Shown: positions 46,116 through 55,990 of the stretch, in pieces
Numbering within the stretch: position 1 is the stretch's first letter
Layout: each line of letters begins with the position of its first letter
DNA from: Polynucleobacter meluiroseus
GTDB lineage: Bacteria > Pseudomonadota > Gammaproteobacteria > Burkholderiales > Burkholderiaceae
Direction of reading: 5' to 3'
Assembly: GCA_945878885.1 (NCBI GenBank)
Contig: CAMCUP010000004.1
Coordinates: 1-64,000 of the forward strand
Length of the DNA stretch: 64,000 bases
Program-made: the position numbers and the translations under genes
Notes under the pieces: model-generated
Told to the model about the DNA's origin: nothing
The model's database searches: none
The model's input: the letters and a program-made list of their open reading frames with translations, nothing else

Positions 46116-47480
46116 TCAGTTCGCTATTCGACCATCTAAAGTTTTTTCGTAGGCACTACGAATTTTGTCAGACATCATTTGAGTTTCTGCCGTACTAAGG
46201 ATGTAGGGCGGCATTACATACACCGTATTGCCGATTGGACGCACCAGTACACCCGCTTGTAAACCTTGCTGAAATAGTTGGGGGCCGAAGGAGGCAGTTA
46301 AAGACGCGGCATGAAGCGTAGTATTTTTGACATCAAAAGCTAAAATCATGCCTTGTTGGCGAAAGTGCTCAATCCGCTCATCTGCTTTAGCCCAAGCAAA
46401 AACACGATTTAATTCGCATGCCCGACCGATATTTTTTTCGAGCACTTGCTCACTAGAAAAAATTGCCAAACTAGCTAAAGCGGCCGCACAAGCAAGCGGA
46501 TTGCCGGTATACGAGTGGGAATGTAAAAAACCTTGACGTACATCATCACGATAAAAAGCTTGGTAAATCTGCTCGTGCGTTAAAGACAGGGAAAGCGGTA
46601 AGTACCCCCCGCTAATACCTTTAGATAGAGTTAAAAAATCGGGCCAAATACCGGCTTGTTCACAGGCAAAAAAGTGGCCAGTACGCCCACAGCCTACCGC
46701 AATTTCATCGGCAATTAAGTGAATGGAGTAGCGATCACAGAGCTCACGCACCAGTTGTAAATAAGTAGCATCGTGCATGGCCATATGGCCGGCGCATTGC
46801 ACTAGAGGTTCAATGATGAAGGCGGCTATATTTTCATGTTCGCGAGCAAATAATTCCGCTACGTCATGGGCCGCTCGCTGGGTTAATTCTGCAGGCGTTT
46901 CACCGGGTAGTGCTTGACGCAAATCGGGTGACATTACGGTATGTACGGTTTGGAGTAAGTCGCCATAGGCTTGTCTAAAAAGGGCGACATCGGTAACGGC
47001 TAGCGCACCTAAGGTTTCACCATGATAACTATTTGCCAAACAGACAAATTGACGTTTTTTTGTTTGCCCATTAATGCGCCAAAAATGATGGCTCATTTTT
47101 AGCGCGATTTCTACAGCTGAAGCGCCATCGGAAGCATAAAAAGCATGGCCTAAATGCCCCCCAGTTAAAGCACTCAGTTTTTCAGATAGCTCTATTACTG
47201 GAGGATGGGTAAAACCAGCCAACATCACATGCTCAATTTTTTCTAATTGCGCTTGAATCGCTTGATTAATTTGGTCATTCGCGTGACCAAAAAGATTCGT
47301 CCACCAAGAGCTAATCGCATCTAAAATAGCATTATTATTTGCATCGAAAAGCCATGGCCCTTTGCCATGGGTAATGGCTACTAAAGGAAATAATTCATGC
47401 TGCTTCATTTGCGTGCAAGGGTGCCAAACAGCGGCAAGACTTCGCTTGACCCATGCCTCAGCAGTATTGGTGTTTGTCAT
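46116..47480 (-). CDS. bioA: Adenosylmethionine-8-amino-7-oxononanoate aminotransferase BioA
   Basis: BioA transfers the amino group of SAM to KAPA to give DAPA. The 454-residue class III aminotransferase has WHPCTQMKQHE near the N-terminus, a mark of BioA, and the PLP Lys in LTLSKGISGGYLPLSL, preceded by IADEIAVGCGRTG. It diverges from bioB, so one 123-base control region probably serves both arms. Confidence 0.96.
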   Translation of the reverse strand: MTNTNTAEAWVKRSLAAVWHPCTQMKQHELFPLVAITHGKGPWLFDANNNAILDAISSWWTNLFGHANDQINQAIQAQLEKIEHVMLAGFTHPPVIELSEKLSALTGGHLGHAFYASDGASAVEIALKMSHHFWRINGQTKKRQFVCLANSYHGETLGALAVTDVALFRQAYGDLLQTVHTVMSPDLRQALPGETPAELTQRAAHDVAELFAREHENIAAFIIEPLVQCAGHMAMHDATYLQLVRELCDRYSIHLIADEIAVGCGRTGHFFACEQAGIWPDFLTLSKGISGGYLPLSLSLTHEQIYQAFYRDDVRQGFLHSHSYTGNPLACAAALASLAIFSSEQVLEKNIGRACELNRVFAWAKADERIEHFRQQGMILAFDVKNTTLHAASLTASFGPQLFQQGLQAGVLVRPIGNTVYVMPPYILSTAETQMMSDKIRSAYEKTLDGRIAN

Positions 47481-47603
47481 AAAGCTTATTTGAACACTAG
47501 TTTTTCTTTTCTGACAGATTGCTTTGCAGATCTGGTATGTTAATGCTCGGGGCAGCTATTGCCCTAAGGCACTTTTGGCTTTATTTATAGGAAGTAGATC
47601 ACC
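47481..47603. promoter_or_regulatory. Divergent control region of the biotin genes
   Basis: The gap between bioA and bioB holds a possible extended -10 for bioB (TGGTATGTT, 47533-47541) with CTGACA at 47511-47516 as a poorly spaced -35, and a leader hairpin GGGCA/TGCCC at about 47551-47563. I see no clear BirA-type operator. Promoter calls are by eye. Confidence 0.4.
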
Positions 47604-48656
47604 ATGACCCAAGCTCAAGCAAATACAAAACCACTAACCCAGTTTCAGTCAAAATCTCTGGCGAACAATTTCTCATCGAGCAGCACAATCGGTAAGCAAG
47701 GGATCTGGAGCCATGCGGCAGTGGCGACACTGTTTAATTTACCCTTGAATCAGCTAATTTGGCAGGCACAAGAAACGCATCGTGCTTATTTTCCCGATGG
47801 CGATATCGAACTGGCAACCTTGGTTTCAATTAAAACGGGCGGCTGTCCAGAAGATTGCGGCTATTGTCCACAAGCTGCGCGTTATCAAACTGGCGTTGAG
47901 GCCACTAAGTTAATGACCCTTGAGGCAGTGCTTGCGGCAGCACAAGCCGCAAAGGCCGCTGGATCAAATCGATTTTGTATGGGGGCTGCTTGGCGAGAGC
48001 CTAAAGATCGTGATATCGAAAAAGTAGTAGCCATGATTCGTGGTGTTAAGGCGCTTGGCCTAGAGACTTGTGCCACGCTGGGTATGTTAGAACCTGAGCA
48101 GGCCAAAACCCTCAGCGATGCAGGGCTTGATTTCTATAACCATAATCTCGATACCAGTGAAGATTTTTATTCTGAGGTAATTCAAACCCGGGTTTATCAA
48201 GATCGCTTAGATACAATTGACCATGTGCGGGCAGCGGGAATGTCGGTTTGTTGTGGGGGGATTGTTGGCATGGGCGAGTCGCGTGAACAACGGGTGGCTT
48301 TTTTGGCTCGTTTAGCCAATTTAAGTCCTTACCCAGAATCGGTGCCGATTAACCATCTTGTACCTGTAGTAGGTACCCCACTAGAGGCCCAAGTAGCTTT
48401 AGACCCTCTCGAATTTGTGCGCACGATTGCCGTAGCCCGCATCACAATGCCAAGCGCAAGAGTGCGTCTATCGGCTGGTCGTCAAGAGCTCGGTAGGGCC
48501 GTGCAAGCAATGTGTTTTATGGCAGGCGCAAACTCTATTTTCTATGGTGAGCAACTGCTTACTACCAGTAATCCTGAGGCAGAATATGACCGTGCTTTAT
48601 TGGCCGACCTAGGGTTACAAGTCAAGGAAAGCTATAAAGCTGAGGTGGTAATTTAA
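47604..48656 (+). CDS. bioB: Biotin synthase BioB
   Basis: Radical-SAM enzyme that inserts sulfur into dethiobiotin, 350 residues. The SAM-cluster motif is [16 protein letters not shown] with the CxxxCxxC cysteines, and [16 protein letters not shown] and the C-terminal RLSAGRQE with its Arg ligand of the second cluster are present. GGAAG precedes the ATG. The TAA stop is followed directly by the ATG of coq7. Confidence 0.97.
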   Translation: MTQAQANTKPLTQFQSKSLANNFSSSSTIGKQGIWSHAAVATLFNLPLNQLIWQAQETHRAYFPDGDIELATLVSIKTGGCPEDCGYCPQAARYQTGVEATKLMTLEAVLAAAQAAKAAGSNRFCMGAAWREPKDRDIEKVVAMIRGVKALGLETCATLGMLEPEQAKTLSDAGLDFYNHNLDTSEDFYSEVIQTRVYQDRLDTIDHVRAAGMSVCCGGIVGMGESREQRVAFLARLANLSPYPESVPINHLVPVVGTPLEAQVALDPLEFVRTIAVARITMPSARVRLSAGRQELGRAVQAMCFMAGANSIFYGEQLLTTSNPEAEYDRALLADLGLQVKESYKAEVVI

Positions 48657-49298
48657 ATGACTAGTTGGTTTGACCGCTGTATTATTGAATTTGATTTAGC
48701 TTTGCGTTCAGTAGTCGGAGGCTCTGTAGCTCAGCGGCCAAACCCTGCAAATCTATCCTCAGGCGCAGCAGTTTTGCCGCAACTAGATCAACAAGAGCGT
48801 AATCATGCGGCGGGCTTAATGCGCATTAATCATGTTGGCGAAGTCTGTGCTCAAGCCCTGTATCAAGCACAAAAATTACTCGCCCGCGACCCCCAAATTG
48901 GCGCGATGTTAACCCAGGCGGGTCAAGAGGAATTAGATCATATGGCTTGGTGCGAAGAGCGACTAAGTGAGCTGGGATCTCACACCAGTTACTTAAATCC
49001 ATTTTGGTATAGCGGGGCTTTTGCGATTGGATTGGCCGCCGGTTTAGCAGGCGATCGTTGGAGCCTTGGTTTTGTCGCAGAAACTGAAAAGCAAGTTGAG
49101 CGTCATTTAGACCATCATTTAAATACCTTACCTATGAACGATGAACGTTCACGTGCCATCGTTGACCAAATGCGTCTTGATGAAATCGAACATGGCCAGG
49201 CTGCTTGGCAAGCAGGCGCTCAAGCTTTGCCAGAGCCGATTAAAAAAACCATGGGCCTCGTTTCTAAAATAATGACTGCAACGGCTTACCGTATTTAA
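48657..49298 (+). CDS. coq7: Coq7-type di-iron 3-demethoxyubiquinol hydroxylase
   Basis: Di-iron membrane-associated enzyme of ubiquinone synthesis, doing the step of UbiF in E. coli. The 213-residue protein has the carboxylate-bridged ligands in [27 protein letters not shown] [23 protein letters not shown] and DEIEHGQAA. It touches bioB with no gap, so its expression probably depends on the bioB transcript. The hydrophobic [15 protein letters not shown] gives membrane contact. Confidence 0.95.
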   Translation: MTSWFDRCIIEFDLALRSVVGGSVAQRPNPANLSSGAAVLPQLDQQERNHAAGLMRINHVGEVCAQALYQAQKLLARDPQIGAMLTQAGQEELDHMAWCEERLSELGSHTSYLNPFWYSGAFAIGLAAGLAGDRWSLGFVAETEKQVERHLDHHLNTLPMNDERSRAIVDQMRLDEIEHGQAAWQAGAQALPEPIKKTMGLVSKIMTATAYRI

Positions 49299-49313
49299 AA
49301 CTGATTTAGATTA

Positions 49314-49335
49314 ATACTGTATTTAAAAACAGTAT
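49314..49335 (+). terminator. Possible weak terminator after coq7
   Basis: ATACTGT (49314-49320) and ACAGTAT (49329-49335) form a seven-pair stem with an eight-base AT loop, 15 bases after the coq7 stop. No T run follows, so it may instead be a dyad of another kind. Confidence 0.35.
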
Positions 49336-49445
49336 ATTAAGCGATTTTTAAGTATTATTAGCTTAAATAGCTAAGACATAATATGAAGTATATTTTCCAA
49401 GCCCTTGTTTATTTTAAGTATTTTATTCGCTTTAATTTCTTAAAA

Positions 49446-49485
49446 GAATTCGCTAAGTGATTGTAATCACTAGAGAATTTGCTAA
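49446..49485. promoter_or_regulatory. Palindrome framed by direct repeats upstream of the mraZ promoter
   Basis: AGTGATT-GT-AATCACT (49456-49471) is a dyad with perfect seven-base arms. It lies between direct repeats GAATTCGCTAA (49446-49456) and GAATTTGCTAA (49475-49485), which differ by one base. The cluster ends 18 bases before the -35 box of the dcw promoter, a usual place for an activator or repressor site. No known regulator is assigned. Confidence 0.5.
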
Positions 49486-49503
49486 AAAAACCCTTTAAAA
49501 CAC

Positions 49504-49532
49504 TTGACCCTAAGATACCTATCCTCTAAAGT
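49504..49532 (+). promoter_or_regulatory. Sigma-70-type promoter of the dcw cluster
   Basis: TTGACC (49504-49509) and TAAAGT (49527-49532) with a 17-base spacer fit a housekeeping promoter directly before mraZ. The predicted start point falls near 49540, inside the MraZ repeat array. Confidence 0.7.
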
Positions 49533-49565
49533 GGGAGGAAGTGTGAAAAAGTGGGGTAATTTGTG
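49532..49565 (+). promoter_or_regulatory. MraZ operator: TGGG-type repeats at ten-base spacing
   Basis: TGGGA (49532), TGTGA (49542), TGGGG (49552) and TGTGT (49562) recur every ten bases. MraZ of E. coli represses its own operon by binding such TGGGN repeats spaced by five bases. Here the array overlaps the -10 box, the likely ribosome site and the GTG start of mraZ. Confidence 0.75.
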
Positions 49566-49991
49566 TTTCAAGGCGCGTCAGCTCTTAATTTGGATGCAAA
49601 AGGTCGCATGTCGGTGCCGGCTAAGCACCGCGACGCGCTTTTATTGCAGGGCGACGGTCGCGTTACCCTAACCAAACACCCCGATGGCTGTTTATTGGTT
49701 TTCCCACAACCCGAGTGGGAGGCTTTTCGGTCGCGAGTAGCTCAATTACCAATGGATGCCCATTGGTGGCGTAGGATTTTTTTGGGTAATGCAGCAGAAA
49801 TTGAGCTAGATGGCTCGGGAAGAATATTAATTAGTCCCGAACTACGAGCTGCAGCAAACATTGAGCGTGAAATTATTTTGCTGGGAATGGGTAGTCATTT
49901 GGAGTTATGGGATGCCCTAACTTATACCAGCAAAGAGCAAGCGGCAATTGCGCAAGGTATGCCAGAAGCCCTCAAGCAATTTACTTTTTAA
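49563..49991 (+). CDS. mraZ: Transcriptional regulator MraZ
   Basis: MraZ is an AbrB-fold DNA-binding protein that autoregulates the division and cell wall cluster. The 142-residue protein has the two SpoVT/AbrB-like repeats, with [16 protein letters not shown] in the first and [16 protein letters not shown] in the second; both DxxGR motifs for DNA binding are intact. Translation starts at a GTG (49563), with GGGG six bases upstream. It is the first gene of the cluster that runs past the window end. Confidence 0.96.
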   Translation: MFQGASALNLDAKGRMSVPAKHRDALLLQGDGRVTLTKHPDGCLLVFPQPEWEAFRSRVAQLPMDAHWWRRIFLGNAAEIELDGSGRILISPELRAAANIEREIILLGMGSHLELWDALTYTSKEQAAIAQGMPEALKQFTF

Positions 49992-50003
49992 TGACGGGGC
50001 AAC

Positions 50004-50933
50004 ATGAACTATTCTCATCGCCCAGTTTTGCTGGCCGAGGCGGTAGCAGCGTTAAGCAGCAGCAAGTTCAGCAACAATGCAGTGCTAATCGATGGGACGT
50101 TTGGGCGCGGCGGCCATTCACAAGCTTTACTCAACTTGCTCAACTCCACAGCACGCCTCATTGCATTCGACAAAGATTTGAGTGCGCTTACAAGTGCAAA
50201 ACAAATAAGCGATCCACGCTTCACCATCATCCACGGCAGTTTTGCGACGATGGCGCAGTATGCCAAGCCAAACTCAGTCGATGGCGTACTGCTCGATTTG
50301 GGAATCAGCTCGCCGCAAGTCGAAGAAGCGGTTCGCGGCTTTTCATTTCGACGAGATGGGCCACTCGATATGCGCATGGACACCTCTCAGGGCATCACTG
50401 CGCTGCAATGGTTGGAGCAAGCTAGTTGTGAGGAAATAACTGAAGTGATTAAGACTTATGGAGAAGAGCGCTATGCCCCAGCCATCGCCCGTGCGATTGT
50501 GGCTCTGCGTACCACCGAACAATTACCCAAAACAACCTTAGGTTTAGCCCAATTAGTTGCAAACGTTGTTCGGTCGCGCGAGCCAGGACAAGATCCAGCC
50601 ACCCGAACCTTTCAAGCTTTACGCATTTTTATTAATCGTGAATTAGATGATTTACACCATGGATTAGAAGCCGCACTGGCACTCTTAAAACCTGGCGGTC
50701 GTTTAGTTGTCATTAGCTTTCATTCTTTGGAAGATCGTATTGTTAAGCAGTTTATGCAGTCCCATGCTACGGTGGTAATGCCACGTAAATTACCAATTCG
50801 CGCTAAAGATTTACCTCCCGCAGAGCTCAAACTTATTTCGCGAATTCGTCCTACCATAAATGAAATTGCAAGCAATCCACGTGCCCGTTCAGCCATTATG
50901 CGCGTTGCAGAAAAGCAGGCGCCTCAAATATGA
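50004..50933 (+). CDS. rsmH: 16S rRNA (cytosine-1402-N4)-methyltransferase RsmH
   Basis: RsmH (formerly MraW) methylates N4 of C1402 in 16S rRNA. The 309-residue protein starts [13 protein letters not shown], has the SAM site [33 protein letters not shown], and the C-terminal [13 protein letters not shown]. These match the family. It lies 12 bases after mraZ and its stop overlaps ftsL by four bases (ATGA). Confidence 0.97.
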   Translation: MNYSHRPVLLAEAVAALSSSKFSNNAVLIDGTFGRGGHSQALLNLLNSTARLIAFDKDLSALTSAKQISDPRFTIIHGSFATMAQYAKPNSVDGVLLDLGISSPQVEEAVRGFSFRRDGPLDMRMDTSQGITALQWLEQASCEEITEVIKTYGEERYAPAIARAIVALRTTEQLPKTTLGLAQLVANVVRSREPGQDPATRTFQALRIFINRELDDLHHGLEAALALLKPGGRLVVISFHSLEDRIVKQFMQSHATVVMPRKLPIRAKDLPPAELKLISRIRPTINEIASNPRARSAIMRVAEKQAPQI

Positions 50934-51196
50934 ATCGAGCAACCCTAAGCTTGCTAACTTTATTATTAATTTGTGCCTTGTCTTTAGTGGCCGCACAACA
51001 GAAAGCGCGCAAACTATTTATAGAAATTGAACGCGCACAAATGGAAGAGCGACGTTTAAATCAAGAGGCTCTGCGCTTGGAATACGATCAGCGTACCTTA
51101 TCAAAATCAGCACGCATTCAAGATAGCGCTCGCAATCAATTGCTTATGCTACCGATTACACCAGACCGAACTTTATATTTAAAGGAAGTCCCGTGA
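50930..51196 (+). CDS. ftsL: Cell division protein FtsL
   Basis: Small bitopic division protein that acts with FtsB and FtsQ in activating FtsWI. The 88-residue protein has one membrane helix (residues 4-21) and a periplasmic coiled coil (about 25-70) ending in a region rich in charged residues. Sequence identity in this family is low, so the call leans on size, topology and position between rsmH and ftsI. Both ends overlap neighbours by four bases. Confidence 0.92.
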   Translation: MNRATLSLLTLLLICALSLVAAQQKARKLFIEIERAQMEERRLNQEALRLEYDQRTLSKSARIQDSARNQLLMLPITPDRTLYLKEVP

Positions 51197-52965
51197 AGCC
51201 ATTGGGATTTTCAACTTCACCCAATTTGGTGTTGCGCCTGCCAATGTGGCGCTCGCGGCTAATGTTATTTTTATTATTTTTTGCATTCATGATGCTGTTA
51301 TTACGCGCCTTATGGATTCAAGGCCCTGGCAATGCTTTTTATGAAGCTAAGGCAATTAAAGGAACGCAACGTGAGCTTGAACTTTCGGCTAGCCGTGGAA
51401 AAATTTTAGACCGTAATGGTCAAGTAATTGCAACTAGTTTAGAAGCCAAGTCGATAATTGCTTATAACGATGCCGTGCCCGATGATCTAGCGCCAGTAAA
51501 AATTCGTCAATTGGCGCAGTTATTACAAATTAGTGAAAGCGAGTTACGTAAAAAATTACGTGACGAGCGTACGCAGATATTTTTAAAGCGCCAAGTTGAA
51601 CCGCAAGTTGCTCAAGCTATTAAGCAGTTAGAAATACCGGGTATCGCAATTAATACGGTATATCGCCGTTACTATCCCGAAGGCGAGGCAATGGCACACG
51701 TAGTTGGTTTTACTAATGTTGAGGATCGCGGCCAAGAGGGTATGGAGCTTTCCTATCAGAATGATTTAGCTGGTCACTCGGGAAAACGAAAGGTTGTAGT
51801 TGATCGCTTGGGTCGCGTAGTAGAAGAAATGGCAATTTTGCAATTACCCCAAAATGGTAAAGATTTACAACTTTCCATTGACAGCAAAATTCAGTATTTA
51901 GCTTACAACGCAGTAAAAAATGCAGTTGAGCAACACCATGCCAAAGCAGGGGGGGCAGTGGTGATCGATGTGCAGACGGGCGAAATTTTAGCTTTAGCAA
52001 ATTGGCCAAGTTATAACCCTAATGACCGTCGCCATTTAAGTGGTGAGCAATTAAGAAATCGAGTGCTTACCGATACTTTTGAGCCGGGCTCGACGATGAA
52101 GCCATTTACTGTTTCTGCAGCATTGGAAAAGGGTATCGTTCAGCCCAGTACTTCAATGGCAATTGGGGCTAAGTTTTTAGTTGGACCCAAACCCATTACC
52201 GATACCCATCCTTACGGAGTATTAACAGTTTCACAAATTATTCAAAAATCTAGTAATATTGGTACGGCTAAAATTGCCTTACAAATGCCGCCTAAAGATA
52301 TGTGGGATTTGTATACTGCCGTGGGCTTTGGTCAGGCCCCAAAAATTGGCTTCCCTGGTGCGGTTGGTGGCACCTTGCACCCATATCAAAAATGGGTACC
52401 TACTGATCAAGCGCGCATTGCATTTGGATATGGCATCTCAACTTCTTTATTTCAGCTGGCCCGAGCATATTCTGTTTTTGCGCGTGATGGCGAATTGATT
52501 CCATTAACGATTGAGCGTAGTCCCGGATTAAAAACTGGCCCTCGTGTGATGTCTGCTAAAACCGCAATTGAAATGCGTGACATGCTCGAATTAGTTACCG
52601 AGCAGGGTGGTACCGCAACTAAAGCGCGTGCTGAAGGGTATCGAGTAGGGGGTAAGACTGGTACCTCCCATAAATTATCCGGCAAGGGCTATTCGGCCAA
52701 TCAATATCGCGCTTATTTTGCTGGGCTAGCCCCTTTAAGTGCGCCTCGCATTGTGGTGGCCGTGATGATTGATGAGCCTACTCGCGGCAGTCACTATGGT
52801 GGTGATGTAGCCGCACCTGTGTTTTCGGCAATTGTCGGAGAGACGCTGAGAACCTTGCATGTTGTGCCAGATAGCACTGTCAAGCAAATGGCCTTAAAAG
52901 ATTTTCAAATCATTGATCAGACTACACCGAACATCAGCGCCCAAAAAGTGGTGATGAAGCAATGA
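51193..52965 (+). CDS. ftsI: Peptidoglycan transpeptidase FtsI (PBP3)
   Basis: Septal class B penicillin-binding protein, 590 residues. One N-terminal membrane helix (about 22-42) precedes the pedestal domain and the transpeptidase domain with STMK (Ser300), SSN (354-356) and KTGT (489-492). The start is GTG at 51193, overlapping the ftsL stop as GTGA, with AAGGA upstream. The pairing with FtsW (encoded at 58816) forms the septal synthase. Confidence 0.97.
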   Translation: MKPLGFSTSPNLVLRLPMWRSRLMLFLLFFAFMMLLLRALWIQGPGNAFYEAKAIKGTQRELELSASRGKILDRNGQVIATSLEAKSIIAYNDAVPDDLAPVKIRQLAQLLQISESELRKKLRDERTQIFLKRQVEPQVAQAIKQLEIPGIAINTVYRRYYPEGEAMAHVVGFTNVEDRGQEGMELSYQNDLAGHSGKRKVVVDRLGRVVEEMAILQLPQNGKDLQLSIDSKIQYLAYNAVKNAVEQHHAKAGGAVVIDVQTGEILALANWPSYNPNDRRHLSGEQLRNRVLTDTFEPGSTMKPFTVSAALEKGIVQPSTSMAIGAKFLVGPKPITDTHPYGVLTVSQIIQKSSNIGTAKIALQMPPKDMWDLYTAVGFGQAPKIGFPGAVGGTLHPYQKWVPTDQARIAFGYGISTSLFQLARAYSVFARDGELIPLTIERSPGLKTGPRVMSAKTAIEMRDMLELVTEQGGTATKARAEGYRVGGKTGTSHKLSGKGYSANQYRAYFAGLAPLSAPRIVVAVMIDEPTRGSHYGGDVAAPVFSAIVGETLRTLHVVPDSTVKQMALKDFQIIDQTTPNISAQKVVMKQ

Positions 52966-54569
52966 GAGTCACTGAATTGATGAAACCAATAGCAATCATC
53001 CAAACATTGCATAGTTTAGTAAAAACCGATGCAAGAATGACAGTAGATACGCGCCAATTACGTCAAGGCGATATTTTTTTGGCTTATGCAGTAGGTCATG
53101 GGCTAGCTAGAAACGATAACTGTCAATACATTGATCAGGCCCTTGCATTGGGTGCAGGTGCCGTGTTATTTGACCAAGCTGATATTGATCAAAGTAATCA
53201 AGCCCTATCTAGCGCTTATCGTAACCGTTTGGATTGCATTGCTGTTGCACAGCTCAGCAGACATGCTGGTGTAATTTGTGCACAGTGGTATGGTTTTCCA
53301 AGTCAGCAGATGAATGTGATTGGCGTAACGGGAACTAATGGTAAAACTACCGTGACCCAATGGTTAGCCCAAGCCCTAGATTCGCCAAAAAATAGCGTTG
53401 GCGAGCGTGCTGCCCTGATTGGCACCTTAGGTGTTGGCTTTGCTGGAGCCTTGGTTAAAACCGGCTATACCACTCCCGATGCACCCCGCTTGCAAACTGA
53501 GTTAGCGCGCCTACGTGAAAGGGGTGCTCAGTTTGTTGCCATGGAAGTCTCTTCGCATGCGCTTGAGCAACAGCGCGTTGCTGGAGTTGACTTTACTGCA
53601 GCAATTTTTACTAATTTAAGCCAAGATCACTTAGATTATCACGGCAGTATGGTTGAATACGCCGCAGCCAAGGCCGCCTTATTTCAACAAGCAGAATTAC
53701 GGTACGCGATAATAAATTTTGACGATGTATTTGGTCGTGAATTAGCCATGCAACTATTGGCAAAAGAGGCTAGTAAAGAAAGTCTCCAAGTGTGGGGCTT
53801 TGCATTAAGCGCCCAAGCTTTCGCTGGCTTCGAAAAATTTGCTCAGCGCCTAAAGCGGGTACATGCCCAAAACACGCAACTGCAGCAAGCGGTATATAGC
53901 ACTGAATTCGTCAGCGAAGGCAATGCCCCAGAAGCCGTTGTTGCTGCCGTACTTGGTGAGTTTAATCTGAGTAACTATTTAGCCGTCTGGACTACTCTAC
54001 GTGCTTTGGGCTTTACGGGTGCTGAGGCGGGTTTACGCTTAAACCGAGTACAGCCTGTTCCTGGTCGCATGGAATTGATGCCTGTAGCTAAATCGCGCGA
54101 AGCAAAAGGGCCATTAGTAGTAGTTGATTACGCGCATACATCCGACGCATTAACAAAGGCCTTGCAAGCTTTGCGTCCGCTAGCTGTGCAGCGTGGTGGT
54201 CAACTATGGTGTGTGTTTGGATGTGGCGGCGATCGTGATTTAGGTAAGCGAGCGCAGATGGGTCTTGCTGCTTCGCTAGAGGCCGATCAGCTGATCTTAA
54301 CTAGTGATAACCCGCGTTCGGAAGATCCTGAAAAAATCATTGCGATGATTTTGGCTGGAATGACCGCTCCAGTTAGTAAGTCGGGCGCGGCAGTATTAAG
54401 CATCATCGATCGAGCCGCCGCAATTCTTGCTGCAGTTCGTAATGCTCAAGTAAACGATGTCGTCCTAGTAGCCGGTAAAGGGCATGAGTCATGCCAAGAA
54501 ATCCGCGGTAAACGCTTTGAGTTTTCTGACCAAGCCCATATTCAATTAGCGCTCGGAGATCGATCTTGA
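52962..54569 (+). CDS. murE: UDP-MurNAc-tripeptide synthetase MurE (meso-DAP type)
   Basis: MurE adds the third stem residue to UDP-MurNAc-Ala-Glu. The 535-residue ligase has the ATP site GTNGKTT (124-130), the carbamylated-Lys region and DNPR (in TSDNPRSEDP, about residue 446), the motif for meso-diaminopimelate, as expected for a Gram-negative. The ATG overlaps the ftsI stop (ATGA); an in-frame ATG at 52980 is an alternative. Confidence 0.96.
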   Translation: MRVTELMKPIAIIQTLHSLVKTDARMTVDTRQLRQGDIFLAYAVGHGLARNDNCQYIDQALALGAGAVLFDQADIDQSNQALSSAYRNRLDCIAVAQLSRHAGVICAQWYGFPSQQMNVIGVTGTNGKTTVTQWLAQALDSPKNSVGERAALIGTLGVGFAGALVKTGYTTPDAPRLQTELARLRERGAQFVAMEVSSHALEQQRVAGVDFTAAIFTNLSQDHLDYHGSMVEYAAAKAALFQQAELRYAIINFDDVFGRELAMQLLAKEASKESLQVWGFALSAQAFAGFEKFAQRLKRVHAQNTQLQQAVYSTEFVSEGNAPEAVVAAVLGEFNLSNYLAVWTTLRALGFTGAEAGLRLNRVQPVPGRMELMPVAKSREAKGPLVVVDYAHTSDALTKALQALRPLAVQRGGQLWCVFGCGGDRDLGKRAQMGLAASLEADQLILTSDNPRSEDPEKIIAMILAGMTAPVSKSGAAVLSIIDRAAAILAAVRNAQVNDVVLVAGKGHESCQEIRGKRFEFSDQAHIQLALGDRS

Positions 54570-55990
54570 GTGCGGCAATGACAAATTTGGCCGCAATTCA
54601 GGCAATGCTGCCAAGCAGCCGCTTATTAAATATTACGTCTGCTGCTGCCGCGCAACTCAAAATCCAATGCATTGGAAGTGATAGTCGCCATATTACCAAG
54701 GGTGAATTATTCGTTGCCTTAAGTGGCGAGCGTTTTAATGCCCACCAATTTTTAGACGAAGTACAGCGCGCTGGGGCAAGTGCAGCTTTAATTAGTGATA
54801 CTGAAAAATGCCCCAATAGCTTGCCAGCGGTCTGCGTCAGTAATACTCGTTCTAGTTTAGGGGTATTAGCAAAAGCATGGCGTGCGCACTATGCATTACC
54901 ACTCGCTATCATCGCCGGCAGTAACGGTAAAACTACCGTGAAAGAAATGATCGCAGCTATTTTTAAGGTCGCAGTAGGAGATGCCAAAGTATTATTTACA
55001 CAAGGTAATTTTAATAATGATATTGGCTTACCGTTAACACTTTTACGCTTACGTCCCGAACACGATTTAGCTGTGATTGAATTAGGGATGAATCATCCAG
55101 GCGAAACTGCCCAATTAGCCGGACTTGCACAAGCAACAATTGCTGTAATTAATAATGCACAAAGAGAGCATCAAGAGTTTATGGGCACCGTTGCTGCAGT
55201 GGCTCTAGAGCATGCGGCAGTCTTAGCTGCCTTACCAGCTAATGGCAGCGCAGTTTTTCCAGCCGATTCAGAATTTACTGCTCAGTGGCAAAGTGCTGCG
55301 CAGCATTGCAAAATAATTGACTTTGCTTTGCAGACCAACAAACCAGTTTCAGCTGCAGTAGTGGGACGGCTTTTAGAGAATGGCGCAATTGCCATAAAAA
55401 CTGCACAAGGTCAAATCGAGGTGCGCTTAGTCACTCTTGGGCAACATCATCTGCTTAATGCATTAGCGGCAACTGCAGTTGGCCTAGCTGCCGGGCTTGA
55501 GTTAGAGCAGATTAAGCGCGGATTAGAGGGCTTTACTCCAGTTGCGGGGCGAATGGCGAGCAAATGGTTAAGTACCACTCGCTTACTTATTGACGATAGT
55601 TATAACGCTAATCCAGACTCAGTTCGGGCGGCAATTGAAATGCTACAAGAGAGCGGTAAAGAATCTTGGTTAGTGCTAGGCGATATGGGTGAGGTTGGTA
55701 ATCAGGGGCCTGCTTTTCATCGTGAGGTAGGTGCTTATGCTGCTGCCTGCAAGGTACAACGTTTATTTGCGCTTGGTGAACAAAGCGCTTATGCAGTAAG
55801 TAGTTTTAATGCGCTCAAATTTGGTGCTCAACATTTTTCGAGCATGGCAGAGCTATGTTGTGCATTAAACCAAGAACTTGCCCTCACTAAAGACACAGAC
55901 GCTTTGCAAATATTAGTGAAGGGTTCACGCTTTATGCAAATGGAACGGGTCGCAAAAGCCTTATTACAGGAGGCCAAAGCATGCTCCTAA
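54566..55990 (+). CDS. murF: UDP-MurNAc-tripeptide:D-Ala-D-Ala ligase MurF
   Basis: MurF adds D-Ala-D-Ala and completes the UDP-MurNAc-pentapeptide. The 474-residue Mur ligase has GSNGKTT (118-124), [12 protein letters not shown], and [10 protein letters not shown], typical of MurF. It starts at TTG 54566, overlapping the murE stop as TTGA, with GGAG seven bases upstream; an ATG at 54578 would be too far from that site. The 3' end overlaps mraY by ten bases. Confidence 0.95.
   Translation: MSAAMTNLAAIQAMLPSSRLLNITSAAAAQLKIQCIGSDSRHITKGELFVALSGERFNAHQFLDEVQRAGASAALISDTEKCPNSLPAVCVSNTRSSLGVLAKAWRAHYALPLAIIAGSNGKTTVKEMIAAIFKVAVGDAKVLFTQGNFNNDIGLPLTLLRLRPEHDLAVIELGMNHPGETAQLAGLAQATIAVINNAQREHQEFMGTVAAVALEHAAVLAALPANGSAVFPADSEFTAQWQSAAQHCKIIDFALQTNKPVSAAVVGRLLENGAIAIKTAQGQIEVRLVTLGQHHLLNALAATAVGLAAGLELEQIKRGLEGFTPVAGRMASKWLSTTRLLIDDSYNANPDSVRAAIEMLQESGKESWLVLGDMGEVGNQGPAFHREVGAYAAACKVQRLFALGEQSAYAVSSFNALKFGAQHFSSMAELCCALNQELALTKDTDALQILVKGSRFMQMERVAKALLQEAKACS

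Larger units (their letters stand above)
49299..49503. other. AT-rich intergenic stretch upstream of the dcw promoter
   Basis: Besides the hairpin after coq7 it holds a second dyad TTAGCT/AGCTAA (49358-49363 and 49369-49374), a repeated TTTTAAGTATT element (near 49346 and 49412), a palindrome at 49456-49471 and flanking direct repeats. I see no credible gene; a 25-codon frame at 49383 is probably chance. Confidence 0.5.

Noticed and set aside
49383..49460. A 25-codon frame in the coq7-mraZ gap
   Set aside because: It is AT-driven (Phe, Lys, Tyr rich), without a ribosome site, and overlaps repeats that look regulatory.
50015..50383. A 122-codon minus-strand frame inside rsmH
   Set aside because: It is a shadow of rsmH, whose motifs are complete on the plus strand.
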